Shown piece after piece: positions 1-6,515 of a DNA stretch of 6,715 nt (its first letter is position 1; every line of letters starts with the position of its first letter). The stretch comes from Desulfonatronospira sp. (GTDB lineage Bacteria > Desulfobacterota > Desulfovibrionia > Desulfovibrionales > Desulfonatronovibrionaceae). The translations under genes were made by a program, and so were the position numbers. A model generated the notes under the pieces. The model ran no database searches. It was given only the letters and a program-made list of their open reading frames with translations, and was not told the origin of the DNA. The DNA lies in NCBI GenBank assembly GCA_003563255.1, contig PWSL01000260.1, positions 1-6,715 on the forward strand, written 5' to 3'.

Positions 1-1622
1 GCTTTGAGCCCTGGGAATGGATCGTGGGCACTGGAGTATATATCCATGACGTACAACAGATTGCCGGAGAAACCCGAAATACATCCTTATTCTGGACTGG
101 CGTAATTGTTCTGGTTGTAGGTGCGATTGTTGTTTTTTTTATCATAAACATCTTAAAACCTCTGATGAGAACCATATCCTTTGTTGAGGGAATGTCCAAA
201 GGGGAGCTTGGTGAAAACTTGAATATCAAGAACAGGGATGAGCTGGGCCGGCTTTCTTCTTCCTTGAATGAAGTCCAGAACAACATCAACGCGATCATCC
301 GGGATGTAGGGCAAATGACCCAAAGCATAAGGCACGGGTATATAAGGGCGGCCCTTTCTGAAGACCGCTTCCGGGGAGATTATGCCAGGCTGGCTTCGGA
401 CATAAACCATGTTTCCGGCACCCTTGCCAGCTACCTTGAGACCCTTCCCATATCGGCCATGACTGTGGATGATGAATGCACTGTTTTGTGGATGAATGAA
501 AAAGGAGTCAAGGAAAGCAAAACCGACCCTGTAGGCAGAAAGTGTCATGAAATATTCGGGAAGGAAGGTTGCGGAACGGACACATGCGCCACAAAGAAGT
601 GTATGAGCACGGGCAGCCAGGAATATGATGAGTCCAGTCTGACAGTTGGCGGCAAAACCTGCTACATGGCTTATTACAGCACTCCCGTTAAAAGTTCGGA
701 CGGCAGGACGATAGGCGCCTTTGAAGTCCAGGTGGATCTGACGGAGATAAAGCTGGCTCAGCAGAAAATACAGGAAAGCGCTGAGAGAGCAATGTCCGTA
801 TCAGACTCTGTATCCTCTGCCTGTGATGAGCTCGCCGCCCAGGTGGAACAGACCAGCCGGGGAACAGAGGAGCAGACCAACAGAATCGGTGAGACAGCCA
901 CTTCCATGGAAGAAATGAACGCCACAGTGCTTGAGGTGGCCAGGAATGCATCCGGAGCAGCGGAGCAGGCTGACGAGGCCAAGGTTAAGGCCGAGGAAGG
1001 AGCAGAGATAGTCAGGCAATCCGTGGAGGCCATAAATGAAGTGCAGGAGCAGACCAGGGCCATGAAGGAAAGCCTTAACACCCTGGGCAGGCAATCAGAA
1101 GAGATCGGCAAGGTGATGACCGTCATTGACGACATTGCCGACCAGACCAATCTCCTTGCTCTTAACGCCGCCATTGAAGCGGCCCGGGCCGGGGATGCCG
1201 GACGGGGCTTTGCTGTAGTGGCCGACGAAGTGCGCAAACTGGCGGAAAAAACCATGAACGCCACCAAGGAAGTGGAGAAGACAGTAACCTCCATCCAGGA
1301 GAGCACCAACTCAAATGTTGAGAATATGGAACAGGCAACCCGGATGGTGGAGCGGGCCACGGAGCTGGCCAATAGTTCCGGTCATGCTCTGAAGCAAATA
1401 GTGAACCTGGCCCAGGAGGCGGCGGACCAGGTGCGCTCCATTGCCACGGCCAGCGAGGAGCAGTCCTCTGCCAGTGAAGAAGTGAACAGAAGTATGGAGG
1501 ACGTCAACCGCATTGCCAGGGAAACCACCGATGCCATGAACCAGTCGGCCCAGGCGGTGTCTGATCTGGCTCAGCAGGCCAGTGAGCTGCAAAAGATCAT
1601 CGAGGACCTGAAAAAAACGTAA
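1..1622 (+). CDS. Methyl-accepting chemotaxis protein with Cache end, TM, HAMP, PAS and MCP signalling domain (5' truncated by window)
   Basis: Transmembrane chemoreceptor that signals to CheA/CheW. The gene enters from the left edge: the frame is open from base 3 and the residues before the GTG at 24 read FEPWEWIV, continuing into GTGVYIHDV. This is the typical end of a periplasmic Cache sensor domain, so the GTG is internal and not the start. Numbering from that GTG, a single hydrophobic helix spans about 21-44, then HAMP about 41-95 (DELG at 72-75). Next comes a HAMP-like linker about 96-138, a PAS domain about 139-245, and the coiled-coil signalling domain about 260-530. The hairpin tip, about 360-410, has the near-invariant core [18 protein letters not shown]. 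Glu/Gln-rich candidate methylation patches are near 280-300 and 476-490. There is no C-terminal CheR-tethering pentapeptide; the protein ends DLKKT. The PAS domain has an unusual cysteine cluster (C174, C183, C188, C193). Ligand unknown. Confidence 0.95.
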   Translation, partial: FEPWEWIVGTGVYIHDVQQIAGETRNTSLFWTGVIVLVVGAIVVFFIINILKPLMRTISFVEGMSKGELGENLNIKNRDELGRLSSSLNEVQNNINAIIRDVGQMTQSIRHGYIRAALSEDRFRGDYARLASDINHVSGTLASYLETLPISAMTVDDECTVLWMNEKGVKESKTDPVGRKCHEIFGKEGCGTDTCATKKCMSTGSQEYDESSLTVGGKTCYMAYYSTPVKSSDGRTIGAFEVQVDLTEIKLAQQKIQESAERAMSVSDSVSSACDELAAQVEQTSRGTEEQTNRIGETATSMEEMNATVLEVARNASGAAEQADEAKVKAEEGAEIVRQSVEAINEVQEQTRAMKESLNTLGRQSEEIGKVMTVIDDIADQTNLLALNAAIEAARAGDAGRGFAVVADEVRKLAEKTMNATKEVEKTVTSIQESTNSNVENMEQATRMVERATELANSSGHALKQIVNLAQEAADQVRSIATASEEQSSASEEVNRSMEDVNRIARETTDAMNQSAQAVSDLAQQASELQKIIEDLKKT

Positions 1623-1646
1623 ACTGCAGACTCATGTTTGTTATTA

Positions 1647-1693
1647 AGATGTGACTGCAAAAAGTCAAAAACTGACTTTTTGCAGGCGCATCT
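1647..1693. repeat. 47-bp near-perfect inverted repeat at convergent gene junction; possible bidirectional terminator
   Basis: Two 21-base arms (1647-1667 and 1673-1693) flank a 5-base loop, AAAAC, and pair at 19 of 21 positions. The inner 13 bases (CTGCAAAAAGTCA against TGACTTTTTGCAG) match perfectly. It starts 24 bases after the chemoreceptor stop and lies about 30 bases beyond the stop of the facing gene. A terminator role for one or both directions is plausible from position. However, no clean T-run follows the full stem on either strand, so a REP-like dispersed element is an equally good reading. Confidence 0.7.
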
Positions 1694-1705
1694 ATACATT
1701 GGGTT

Positions 1706-1720
1706 GCGGGCAAAACCCGC
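1706..1720 (-). terminator. Small GC-rich hairpin just after the DRTGG gene stop
   Basis: GCGGG (1706-1710) and CCCGC (1716-1720) form a 5-bp stem with a CAAAA loop, two bases beyond the stop codon of the minus-strand gene ending at 1722. GGGTT (1701-1705) with AACCC (1714-1718) gives an alternative stem. No T-tract follows on the minus strand, so it is a weak terminator at best. It may act together with the larger palindrome at 1647-1693. Confidence 0.35.
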
Positions 1721-1721
1721 G

Positions 1722-2801
1722 TTAGTTTTTTTCCTGAAGCCCCAGATTCTGGTAAAGGGATTTGTAGTCCAGGTTTTCATTGACTACTTGACAACCCTGC
1801 TTGATCTTGACCTCCTCTCTGAGTTTGGTGCGATTGAGGATTTTTTCCATTTTCTGAGCAATAGTGAAGGTGTCTTCGCGGGCCACTATAATGGGAATGC
1901 CCAGCACCTCGGACCTGGTGAGAACGATGTCATTGGGGTAGATGTTGCCGGTAAGAATCAGGCACGGGCAATTGCCTTCCATGGCCACCAGATGCAGGTC
2001 TGAACGGTCACCGCCCACGATAACCGCAGAGTTCTTGTTTTTATGGAAGTGGGCCATAAAGTTCTCAATCTGCATGGTACCTATGAGAAAGTTTTGAATG
2101 ACCTGATCGGCCTTGCTTTGCATGGATATGACTCTTCCGCCCAGTTCCTTGGCCAAATCACCTACGCTGATGGCCTTGAGGAGGGAATCGTGGGGGATGA
2201 TGCCAAGCACATTGACCTGTCTGTGCTCCAGCATTGGAGTGATGTATTCCTTGGCTTCCCGCATGAAAGACTCAGGTACATCGTTGAGGATTACTCCCAC
2301 CAGGTCGTCTCCAAGTATTTCCTTGGCTGCGATCAGGTAATCGTAGTTAAGTTCCTGCTTGTAGCGGTCTATGAGTATGACCTTGGATCCAAGAGCCCTG
2401 CTGATGCTCATGCCGTCCAGGTTGCAGTATTTGCCGGTATACAGATAACTACCGGATCCCCCGATGAGCATGAGGTCGTTGTCGCCTTTCAACTGGTCAT
2501 AGGATTTCTTAATATCCTGCATATAAAGCAGACACTCGCCTGTATATGCCTTCTGCATAAAGTCCTGGGATATAAGGACAGGTGTGATGGAGCTCAGATC
2601 GTCAATTTTTATGTCCAGAAACTTGAGTGCTTCGTAGGCGTCTTCGTCGACCATCTTGCCTTCAATCTCTCTGGGTACTGCTCCCACAGGCTTCATGTAG
2701 CCGGTCTTGATGCCGTCATCCTTGAATTTTTTTCCAAGGGCCAAAGTGATCAGGTTTTTGCCGGAAAAACCATGCGTAGATCCGATATACAGTCCGACCA
2801 T
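1722..2801 (-). CDS. BioD-like / DRTGG domain protein (related to the N-terminal regulatory region of phosphotransacetylase; COG0857-type)
   Basis: 359-residue soluble protein with two domains. Residues 1-205 resemble the dethiobiotin-synthetase-like P-loop fold: a deviant P-loop GSTHGFSGKN at 7-16, KPVG at 37-40, DEDAY at 52-56, and LIGGSGSYL at 112-120. Residues about 215-320 are a DRTGG domain, with VGGDRSDLHL at 262-271 and LILTGNIYPND at 281-291. This pair occurs at the N-terminus of long bacterial phosphotransacetylases and as stand-alone proteins. The catalytic PTA_PTB domain is absent here, so it should not itself make acetyl phosphate. Walker-A Ser/Thr is replaced by Asn16, which is common in this subfamily as I recall it. 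The start at 2801 has an excellent AAGGAGG 8 bases upstream (2810-2816). The next minus-strand unit upstream is the POR operon, but a strong terminator separates them. A regulatory or nucleotide-sensing role in acetyl-CoA metabolism is inferred only. Confidence 0.9.
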   Translation of the reverse strand: MVGLYIGSTHGFSGKNLITLALGKKFKDDGIKTGYMKPVGAVPREIEGKMVDEDAYEALKFLDIKIDDLSSITPVLISQDFMQKAYTGECLLYMQDIKKSYDQLKGDNDLMLIGGSGSYLYTGKYCNLDGMSISRALGSKVILIDRYKQELNYDYLIAAKEILGDDLVGVILNDVPESFMREAKEYITPMLEHRQVNVLGIIPHDSLLKAISVGDLAKELGGRVISMQSKADQVIQNFLIGTMQIENFMAHFHKNKNSAVIVGGDRSDLHLVAMEGNCPCLILTGNIYPNDIVLTRSEVLGIPIIVAREDTFTIAQKMEKILNRTKLREEVKIKQGCQVVNENLDYKSLYQNLGLQEKN

Positions 2802-2809
2802 AGTAAAAT

Positions 2810-2826
2810 CCTCCTTATTTATTATC
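2810..2826 (-). promoter_or_regulatory. Shine-Dalgarno and candidate -10 for the DRTGG gene
   Basis: On the minus strand a perfect AAGGAGG occupies 2810-2816, 8 bases from the ATG. GATAAT (plus-strand ATTATC at 2821-2826) is one base off the sigma-70 -10 consensus, but no good -35 lies at 16-18 bases. It also sits very close to the ribosome site, which would give a leader of only about 15-20 bases. The ribosome site is firm; the -10 is only a candidate. Confidence 0.4.
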
Positions 2827-2899
2827 CCTATTTTGTCATTTGCATCTGTTTAGCGCTAGTTCCGATGATTGAGGTATTTTGAGCAAAAAATCATGGTCA

Positions 2900-3070
2900 A
2901 CAGGCTTACTGCTCCACCTCTGACTCGTAAGACCCGTGACTGCTTGTCGGAGAGGCAGGCATACAGCCGGCTGGGGTGCCGTCCGGCATCCAGCAGGGGG
3001 TTCTGATTGGTTCCAGGTAACCATTAAAACGCTAATTAGTGAGGGGGTGCCTGTCCCCAATTGAGACAGG
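2900..3070. repeat. GC-rich island with hairpins and a GGGGACAGGCACC-type end; probable repeat or degraded mobile-element remnant
   Basis: Bases 2931-3010 are about 66% G+C by hand count, against about 28% in the 120 bases from 3061. Inside is an imperfect hairpin at 2970-2994: GCTGG and TGCCG pair with CGGCA and CCAGC across a 2-base loop, with a small asymmetric bulge. At the right end, minus-strand GGGGACAGGCACC (3046-3058) precedes a second short stem, CCTGTC (3050-3055) with GACAGG (3065-3070), followed by ATAATTTTTT on the plus strand. The GGGGACAGGCACC motif is one I associate with dispersed palindromic repeats in many environmental bacteria, but the family cannot be confirmed here. 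No transposase fragment is recognisable. Confidence 0.45.
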
Positions 3071-3107
3071 ATAATTTTTTAAGTTTCGCTGTATTTTTAA
3101 TCTTCAA

Positions 3108-3127
3108 AATATTATCAGTTTTAACCG
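3108..3127. promoter_or_regulatory. Second copy of the 20-base upstream motif
   Basis: Matches 6573-6592 at 18 of 20 positions and lies in the AT-rich half of the intergenic region upstream of the DRTGG gene. AT-richness raises the chance of coincidental similarity, so this is a weak call. Confidence 0.25.
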
Positions 3128-3358
3128 TCTGAATTCTTTATCTTAACCATTTAATGCTCAAGTGAACAGTTACGTCTTTATAAAGAAAAGTGCTGCAAAC
3201 ACAAGTTTGTGAATAAAATCATAAGCGCTAATCATAGACGGGTAAAATTCAAAAAGGTTCAATGAAAGGACAATGCTGCTCTGAGTGCATTGCTCTAGTC
3301 ATCCAACAGGATAAGACGGAAAATGTCAATAGATGGACAGAACAAGCAGATGGTCATG

Positions 3359-3402
3359 AAAAAAAGTTTTGCAGCACCCGGAAAGATATTGACCGGGTGC
3401 TG
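3359..3402 (-). terminator. Rho-independent terminator of the POR operon
   Basis: On the minus strand, 14 bases after the porB stop, CAGCACCCGG and CCGGGTGCTG form a perfect 10-bp stem (3393-3402 with 3372-3381) around an 11-base loop. It is followed by CAAAA, C and a run of seven T (plus-strand A at 3359-3365). The T-run starts a few bases after the stem, but the stem is strong and the position is right for ending porGDAB transcription before the DRTGG gene. Confidence 0.85.
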
Positions 3403-3416
3403 GGTTGGGCTGGCTT

Positions 3417-4370
3417 TTATGAAGAAGCTGAATCGGCCTCAAGCTTTTGCAGCCTGGCCAGGTAGGCGTCAGTCTGCTCCTGAATAAACTGCAGGTCAGG
3501 CTCCTTGAGGTGTGCAAATCTTCTCTGGGTCTTGAGGTACTCTACAACCGGCTTGGGCTTCTTGATATTCTTGGTAATAGTCAGTTTGCCATGGACAATT
3601 TCGTACAAGGGGAAGATGTTGGTCTGCACAGCCAGTTTGGAGATCTCTATACTCTTTTCAGGTTTGCTCCTCCAGCCAGTGGGGCAGGCAGAGTAAATAT
3701 GCAGGTATGCAGGCCCTTCAACGGTGAGAGCCTTCTTGACCTTGTTCATCAGGTCCAGGTGAAATCCCGGATTGGCAGTTGCCACGTAAGGGATGTTGTG
3801 TGCGGCGGCAATGCCGGGCATATCCTTTTTCCAGGTCTGTTGGCCCTGGAATTTTGATCCCACCGGGGAAGTGGTGGTCATGGCACCAAGGGGTGTAGCG
3901 CTGGAGCGCTGTACACCGGTATTCATATAGGCTTCGTTGTCCAGGCAGACATAAACAAAGTTGTGTCCTCGTTCCAGGGCACCGGACAGGGCCTGCAGCC
4001 CGATGTCGAATGTGGCTCCGTCGCCGCCTACAGCAATGACATTAGGCTTTTTAGCGGGAATTCTGCCTTTGCGCTCCAGGGCCTTAATCCCGGCTTCTAT
4101 CCCGGCGGCTACTGCAGAGGTATTATTAAAGGCCACATGCATCCAGGGAATCTTCCAGGCGGTCTGGGGAAAGGGCGAGGTAATGATTTCCATGCACCCT
4201 GTGGCGTTGGCTACAATGGTATTGGGCCCGGCCACACGCATGACCATGGCCAAAGCCAGTACTTCGGCGCATCCCTGGCAGGCCCTGTGACCCGGAGAAA
4301 TCATGTCCTCTTTGGGCATGTTTTTCTGGGTTATTTTTTCCAAGTTTTCTAGGGCGCTACTATTTAGCAT
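3417..4370 (-). CDS. porB: Pyruvate:ferredoxin oxidoreductase, beta subunit (TPP- and 4Fe-4S-binding)
   Basis: Cytoplasmic subunit of POR (pyruvate + CoA + oxidised ferredoxin to acetyl-CoA + CO2 + reduced ferredoxin). At 317 residues it has the usual family length. It carries the cluster cysteines C31, C34 (CQGC), C59 (ATGCMEI) and C229 (SACPTGW). The TPP pyrophosphate/Mg motif starts at GGDGATFDIGLQ (115-126), with Asn145 in LDNEAYMNTG. The pattern closely follows Thermotoga-type PorB, including the ISKLAV and PLYE segments in the C-terminal third. The start at 4370 overlaps the porA stop by 11 bases, with a G-run (GGGGGG) about 9 bases upstream, suggesting translational coupling. Met18 (MPKEDMISPG) is a possible alternative start, but the first start gives the N-terminal length seen in relatives. 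The gene is last in the operon and is followed by a strong terminator. Confidence 0.96.
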   Translation of the reverse strand: MLNSSALENLEKITQKNMPKEDMISPGHRACQGCAEVLALAMVMRVAGPNTIVANATGCMEIITSPFPQTAWKIPWMHVAFNNTSAVAAGIEAGIKALERKGRIPAKKPNVIAVGGDGATFDIGLQALSGALERGHNFVYVCLDNEAYMNTGVQRSSATPLGAMTTTSPVGSKFQGQQTWKKDMPGIAAAHNIPYVATANPGFHLDLMNKVKKALTVEGPAYLHIYSACPTGWRSKPEKSIEISKLAVQTNIFPLYEIVHGKLTITKNIKKPKPVVEYLKTQRRFAHLKEPDLQFIQEQTDAYLARLQKLEADSASS

Positions 4371-5535
4371 CTGAACATACCCCCCATATAGTATAGTTTG
4401 GATCCAGGCTGTCCTTCAGGGCCTGGGCATACATTTCCTTGAAGTCGTTGACGGTCACGTCGCGGCCGCCAAGGCCGGCAATTATGTTGTACACCCTGGG
4501 TCTGATCTCCTGGGAATAAAGAAGGGCCAGGATCTCCTGGGCCACAGGTCCGCTGTACGCCCCAAGGCTCAAGGCACGGTCAATAACGATGATCCTGTCC
4601 GCTCCCTTAATGGCTTCCAGAAATTCTTCCCTGGGGAAAGGCCGCCAGAGACGAATGCGCACCTGGCCTACGGATTCTCCCTGGGACTGCAGGTTTTCCA
4701 CGGCGTTCATGGTGGTTTCGCCCTGTGATCCCATGGTAACAAACAATGTCTTGCCCTGAAGGTCGCCGTTTTTCTCGATGAGTTTGTACTCATGGTCAAA
4801 TTTTTTATACCATTCGTCAAACACCTCCCGGACAACCTTGTGGGATCTCCAAAGGGCCTGCTCGCATTGCTTGCGGGATTCAGTGTACACTTCAGGTACG
4901 CCCACAGGGCCCATAGTCACCGGCTTTTCCGGATTCAGAGTCAGGGCGGGTTTGAAGGGCGGCAGGAACTCGTCGATTCTGGCCTGATCAATGAATGTTA
5001 CCGGCTCGATCATGTGTGTGAGGATGAATCCGTCGATATTTACACATACCGGCAACAGCACGCGGTGGTCTTCAGCGATCTTGAAGGCCATAATGGACAG
5101 TTCGTAAGCTTCCTGCCCGTTTTCTCCGAAAAGCTGCACCCAGCCAATATCCCGTTCAGCCATTATATCGCTGTGGTCGTTCCAGATGGAAATGGGGGCG
5201 GAAAGAGACCTGTTGGCCACAGTCATGACTATAGGCAGGCGCATGCCCGAAGCTATGAACAGGGTTTCATGCATGTAGGCCAGTCCCTGTGCCGCTGTAG
5301 CTGTGTAGGACCTGGCGCCTGCTGCACTGGAGCCGATGGCTGCGCTCATGGCGGAGTGCTCGGATTCCACCGGGATGTATTCCGCGTCCAGTTCTCCGTT
5401 GGCGACATATACCGACAGCTCTTCAACGATATGGGTCTGAGGCGTGATGGGATAGGCTGAAATTACGTCCACGTTGGCCTGCTTCACTGCTTCCGCGATG
5501 GCCAGCGAGACTTCCAACCCGATAGCCTTGCTCAT
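4360..5535 (-). CDS. porA: Pyruvate:ferredoxin oxidoreductase, alpha subunit (pyrimidine-binding and core domains)
   Basis: 391-residue alpha subunit of the four-subunit enzyme. The N-terminal TPP pyrimidine-binding domain (about 8-240) has YPITPQT at 28-34, with Thr31 in the position of the substrate-contacting threonine known in PFOR. It also has VESEHSAM at 56-63, TATAAQGLAYMHE at 78-90, and NRSLSAPISIWNDHSD at 108-123. The latter block matches pyruvate-type PorA better than the 2-oxoisovalerate or 2-oxoglutarate enzymes. The C-terminal core domain (about 262-375) includes TMGSQGET at 267-274, RLWRPFP at 295-301 and the segment around GAYSGPVAQEI at 325-335. The start is supported by GGAGG (5541-5545) five bases upstream. 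A 69-base gap separates it from porD, the widest in the operon, and its end overlaps porB. Substrate as pyruvate is inferred from motif similarity. Confidence 0.96.
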   Translation of the reverse strand: MSKAIGLEVSLAIAEAVKQANVDVISAYPITPQTHIVEELSVYVANGELDAEYIPVESEHSAMSAAIGSSAAGARSYTATAAQGLAYMHETLFIASGMRLPIVMTVANRSLSAPISIWNDHSDIMAERDIGWVQLFGENGQEAYELSIMAFKIAEDHRVLLPVCVNIDGFILTHMIEPVTFIDQARIDEFLPPFKPALTLNPEKPVTMGPVGVPEVYTESRKQCEQALWRSHKVVREVFDEWYKKFDHEYKLIEKNGDLQGKTLFVTMGSQGETTMNAVENLQSQGESVGQVRIRLWRPFPREEFLEAIKGADRIIVIDRALSLGAYSGPVAQEILALLYSQEIRPRVYNIIAGLGGRDVTVNDFKEMYAQALKDSLDPNYTIWGVCSDAK

Positions 5536-5604
5536 TGTTTCCTCCGTTATTAATGATGGATGGTTATTAAATTTGCTCTCTGCAGACTCTGTTCAACCCG
5601 GGTG

Positions 5605-5889
5605 TCAGTCCATGGTCATGGTGATGGCCTTCTTGGGACATTCGTTGGCGCAGATGCCGCAGCCTTTGCAGTAAAAAAGATCAGCCGGGTAGAATCCCTC
5701 GCTGTCTTCGTGAATGCAGAACTCGGGACAGTACACACTACACATGCCGCACTTGATGCATTTTTCCTGGTCAGTCACAGGATGCAGGGTTTTCCAGTCA
5801 CCCGTTTTGAGCTGTGCGGCATTTCCCGGTTCGGTGATGGCTGTACCCAGTTCCAGTTTTTGCCATGCGCATAATGCTAAATTAGCCAT
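5605..5889 (-). CDS. porD: Pyruvate:ferredoxin oxidoreductase, delta subunit (2x[4Fe-4S] ferredoxin)
   Basis: 94-residue ferredoxin-like subunit that passes electrons from the catalytic alpha/beta pair to external ferredoxin. Two complete cluster motifs are visible: C44, C47, C50 with C54-Pro, and C74, C77, C80 with C84-Pro. These form the CxxCxxCxxxCP pattern twice, enough for two [4Fe-4S] clusters. The N-terminal 40 residues, including GDWKTLHPVTD at 30-40, are typical of PorD. Two further cysteines (C7, C58) are outside the motifs. The reading frame is open upstream to 6036, but that stretch overlaps porG. The ATG at 5889 has AGGAG (5896-5900) six bases upstream and gives the normal family length, so it is the start chosen. 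It begins 13 bases after the porG stop. Confidence 0.95.
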   Translation of the reverse strand: MANLALCAWQKLELGTAITEPGNAAQLKTGDWKTLHPVTDQEKCIKCGMCSVYCPEFCIHEDSEGFYPADLFYCKGCGICANECPKKAITMTMD

Positions 5890-5902
5890 ATTCAACTCCT
5901 GC

Positions 5903-6442
5903 TTAGTTTGCCATCTCAAAGGCTTTTTTGAGGGCCTCAAAGTTTTTGGGGCCAAGTTTAGGACCGAAACGATCCATGATAACCTCTTCCATGTCCTGGG
6001 GGTCCAGGATGCCTGAAGCCTTGAGCAGAGCTCCAAGCATAGTGGTATTGGTAATCGGCACCGAAAGTACTTCCATAGCTATTTTGGTGGCGTCGACGCT
6101 GTAAGCCCTGGGCCAGTCGTGCTTATTTTTCAGCTCTGCACTGTCCTGGGATGAGTTTACCACAACCACCCCGCCTTCCTTGAGTCCTTCAGCCACGTTG
6201 ACAACATCCAGCAAAGAAGGGTCCAGTACCAGGACCATGTCCGGCTGATAAATTTTTTCCCTTTTGCGGATCTTTTTGGTGTCCACACGCACAAAGGCTT
6301 GCACTGGTGCTCCTCTTCTCTCCGGTCCAAAGCTGGGGAAAGCCTGAGCGAACTTTTCCCTGGAAATAGCGGCGCGGGCCAGAAGCTCTGCCGAGGTCAC
6401 AGCTCCCTGGCCTCCTCTGCCATGCAGTCTGATTTCCCACAT
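5903..6442 (-). CDS. porG: Pyruvate:ferredoxin oxidoreductase, gamma subunit
   Basis: 179-residue gamma subunit, first gene of the operon (called porC or porG in different systems). It has the family's N-terminal glycine-rich motif HGRGGQGAVTSAELLA at 7-22, then FPSFGPERRGAPVQAFVR at 35-52, VLVLDPSLL at 70-78 and TNTTMLGALLKA at 131-142. In single-chain PFORs the matching domain helps bind CoA, so the same role is expected here. The start at 6442 has AGGAG (6453-6457) 10 bases upstream. The 13-base leader CAGGAGTTGAATA is repeated exactly in front of porD. The order gamma-delta-alpha-beta with tight spacing indicates one transcript. Length and motifs are complete, with no sign of damage. Confidence 0.95.
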   Translation of the reverse strand: MWEIRLHGRGGQGAVTSAELLARAAISREKFAQAFPSFGPERRGAPVQAFVRVDTKKIRKREKIYQPDMVLVLDPSLLDVVNVAEGLKEGGVVVVNSSQDSAELKNKHDWPRAYSVDATKIAMEVLSVPITNTTMLGALLKASGILDPQDMEEVIMDRFGPKLGPKNFEALKKAFEMAN

Positions 6443-6485
6443 AGTTATTCAACTCCTGAGTTTAGGGTTAATCTGAATCAAAAAA

Positions 6486-6515
6486 ATTTAATTGACATTA
6501 AAGCTTGACAGTCAA
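6486..6515 (-). promoter_or_regulatory. Candidate sigma-70 promoter of the porGDAB operon, overlapping a TTGAC-A-GTCAA palindrome
   Basis: Minus-strand TTGACT (plus 6510-6515) and TTAAAT (plus 6486-6491) are separated by 18 bases, matching the sigma-70 boxes at 5/6 and 4/6. The -10 is 43 bases from the porG ATG. The -35 lies inside the palindrome TTGACAGTCAA (6505-6515). Plus-strand TTGACA also occurs at 6492-6497 and 6543-6548. A repressor or activator site here is possible, but no regulator can be named. Confidence 0.35.

Larger units (their letters stand above)
2802..3416. other. 615-base intergenic region without a convincing gene
   Basis: It separates the DRTGG gene from the end of the POR operon. 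From low to high coordinates it holds the DRTGG gene ribosome site and promoter region, then a GC-rich repeat-like island (about 2900-3058). A strikingly AT-rich stretch follows (3061-3180 is about 28% G+C by hand count) and contains the 12-bp palindrome TCTTTATAAAGA at 3175-3186. The porB terminator (3359-3402) closes the region. Short open frames exist on both strands (for example 2836-3060 minus and 3262-3465 plus). They have no recognisable protein features, and the second runs through the terminator and into porB. I see no tRNA or known riboswitch. Confidence 0.7.

Noticed and set aside
758..1372. 204-codon frame antisense to the chemoreceptor signalling domain
   Set aside because: Ala/Ser-rich shadow of a strongly biased coiled-coil gene whose sense frame is a textbook signalling domain.
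2043..2882. 279-codon plus-strand frame antisense to the DRTGG gene
   Set aside because: The sense frame has clear P-loop and DRTGG motifs and a perfect ribosome site. The antisense frame shows neither domain features nor a start signal.
2836..3060. 74-codon minus-strand open frame upstream of the DRTGG gene
   Set aside because: It covers the GC-rich hairpin island. The composition (Pro, Ser, Arg rich) is that of translated repeat DNA, and no family is recognisable.
2802..3416. Possible tRNA, CRISPR or riboswitch in the gene-free region
   Set aside because: No T-arm/anticodon pattern, no regularly spaced direct repeats, and no aptamer core that I recognise.
3262..3465. 67-codon plus-strand open frame after porB
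   Set aside because: It runs through the porB terminator and into porB antisense, has no recognisable domain and no convincing ribosome site.
5605..6036. Longer version of porD starting within porG
   Set aside because: The extra residues are porG read in another frame. The internal ATG at 5889 has a ribosome site and gives the normal PorD length.
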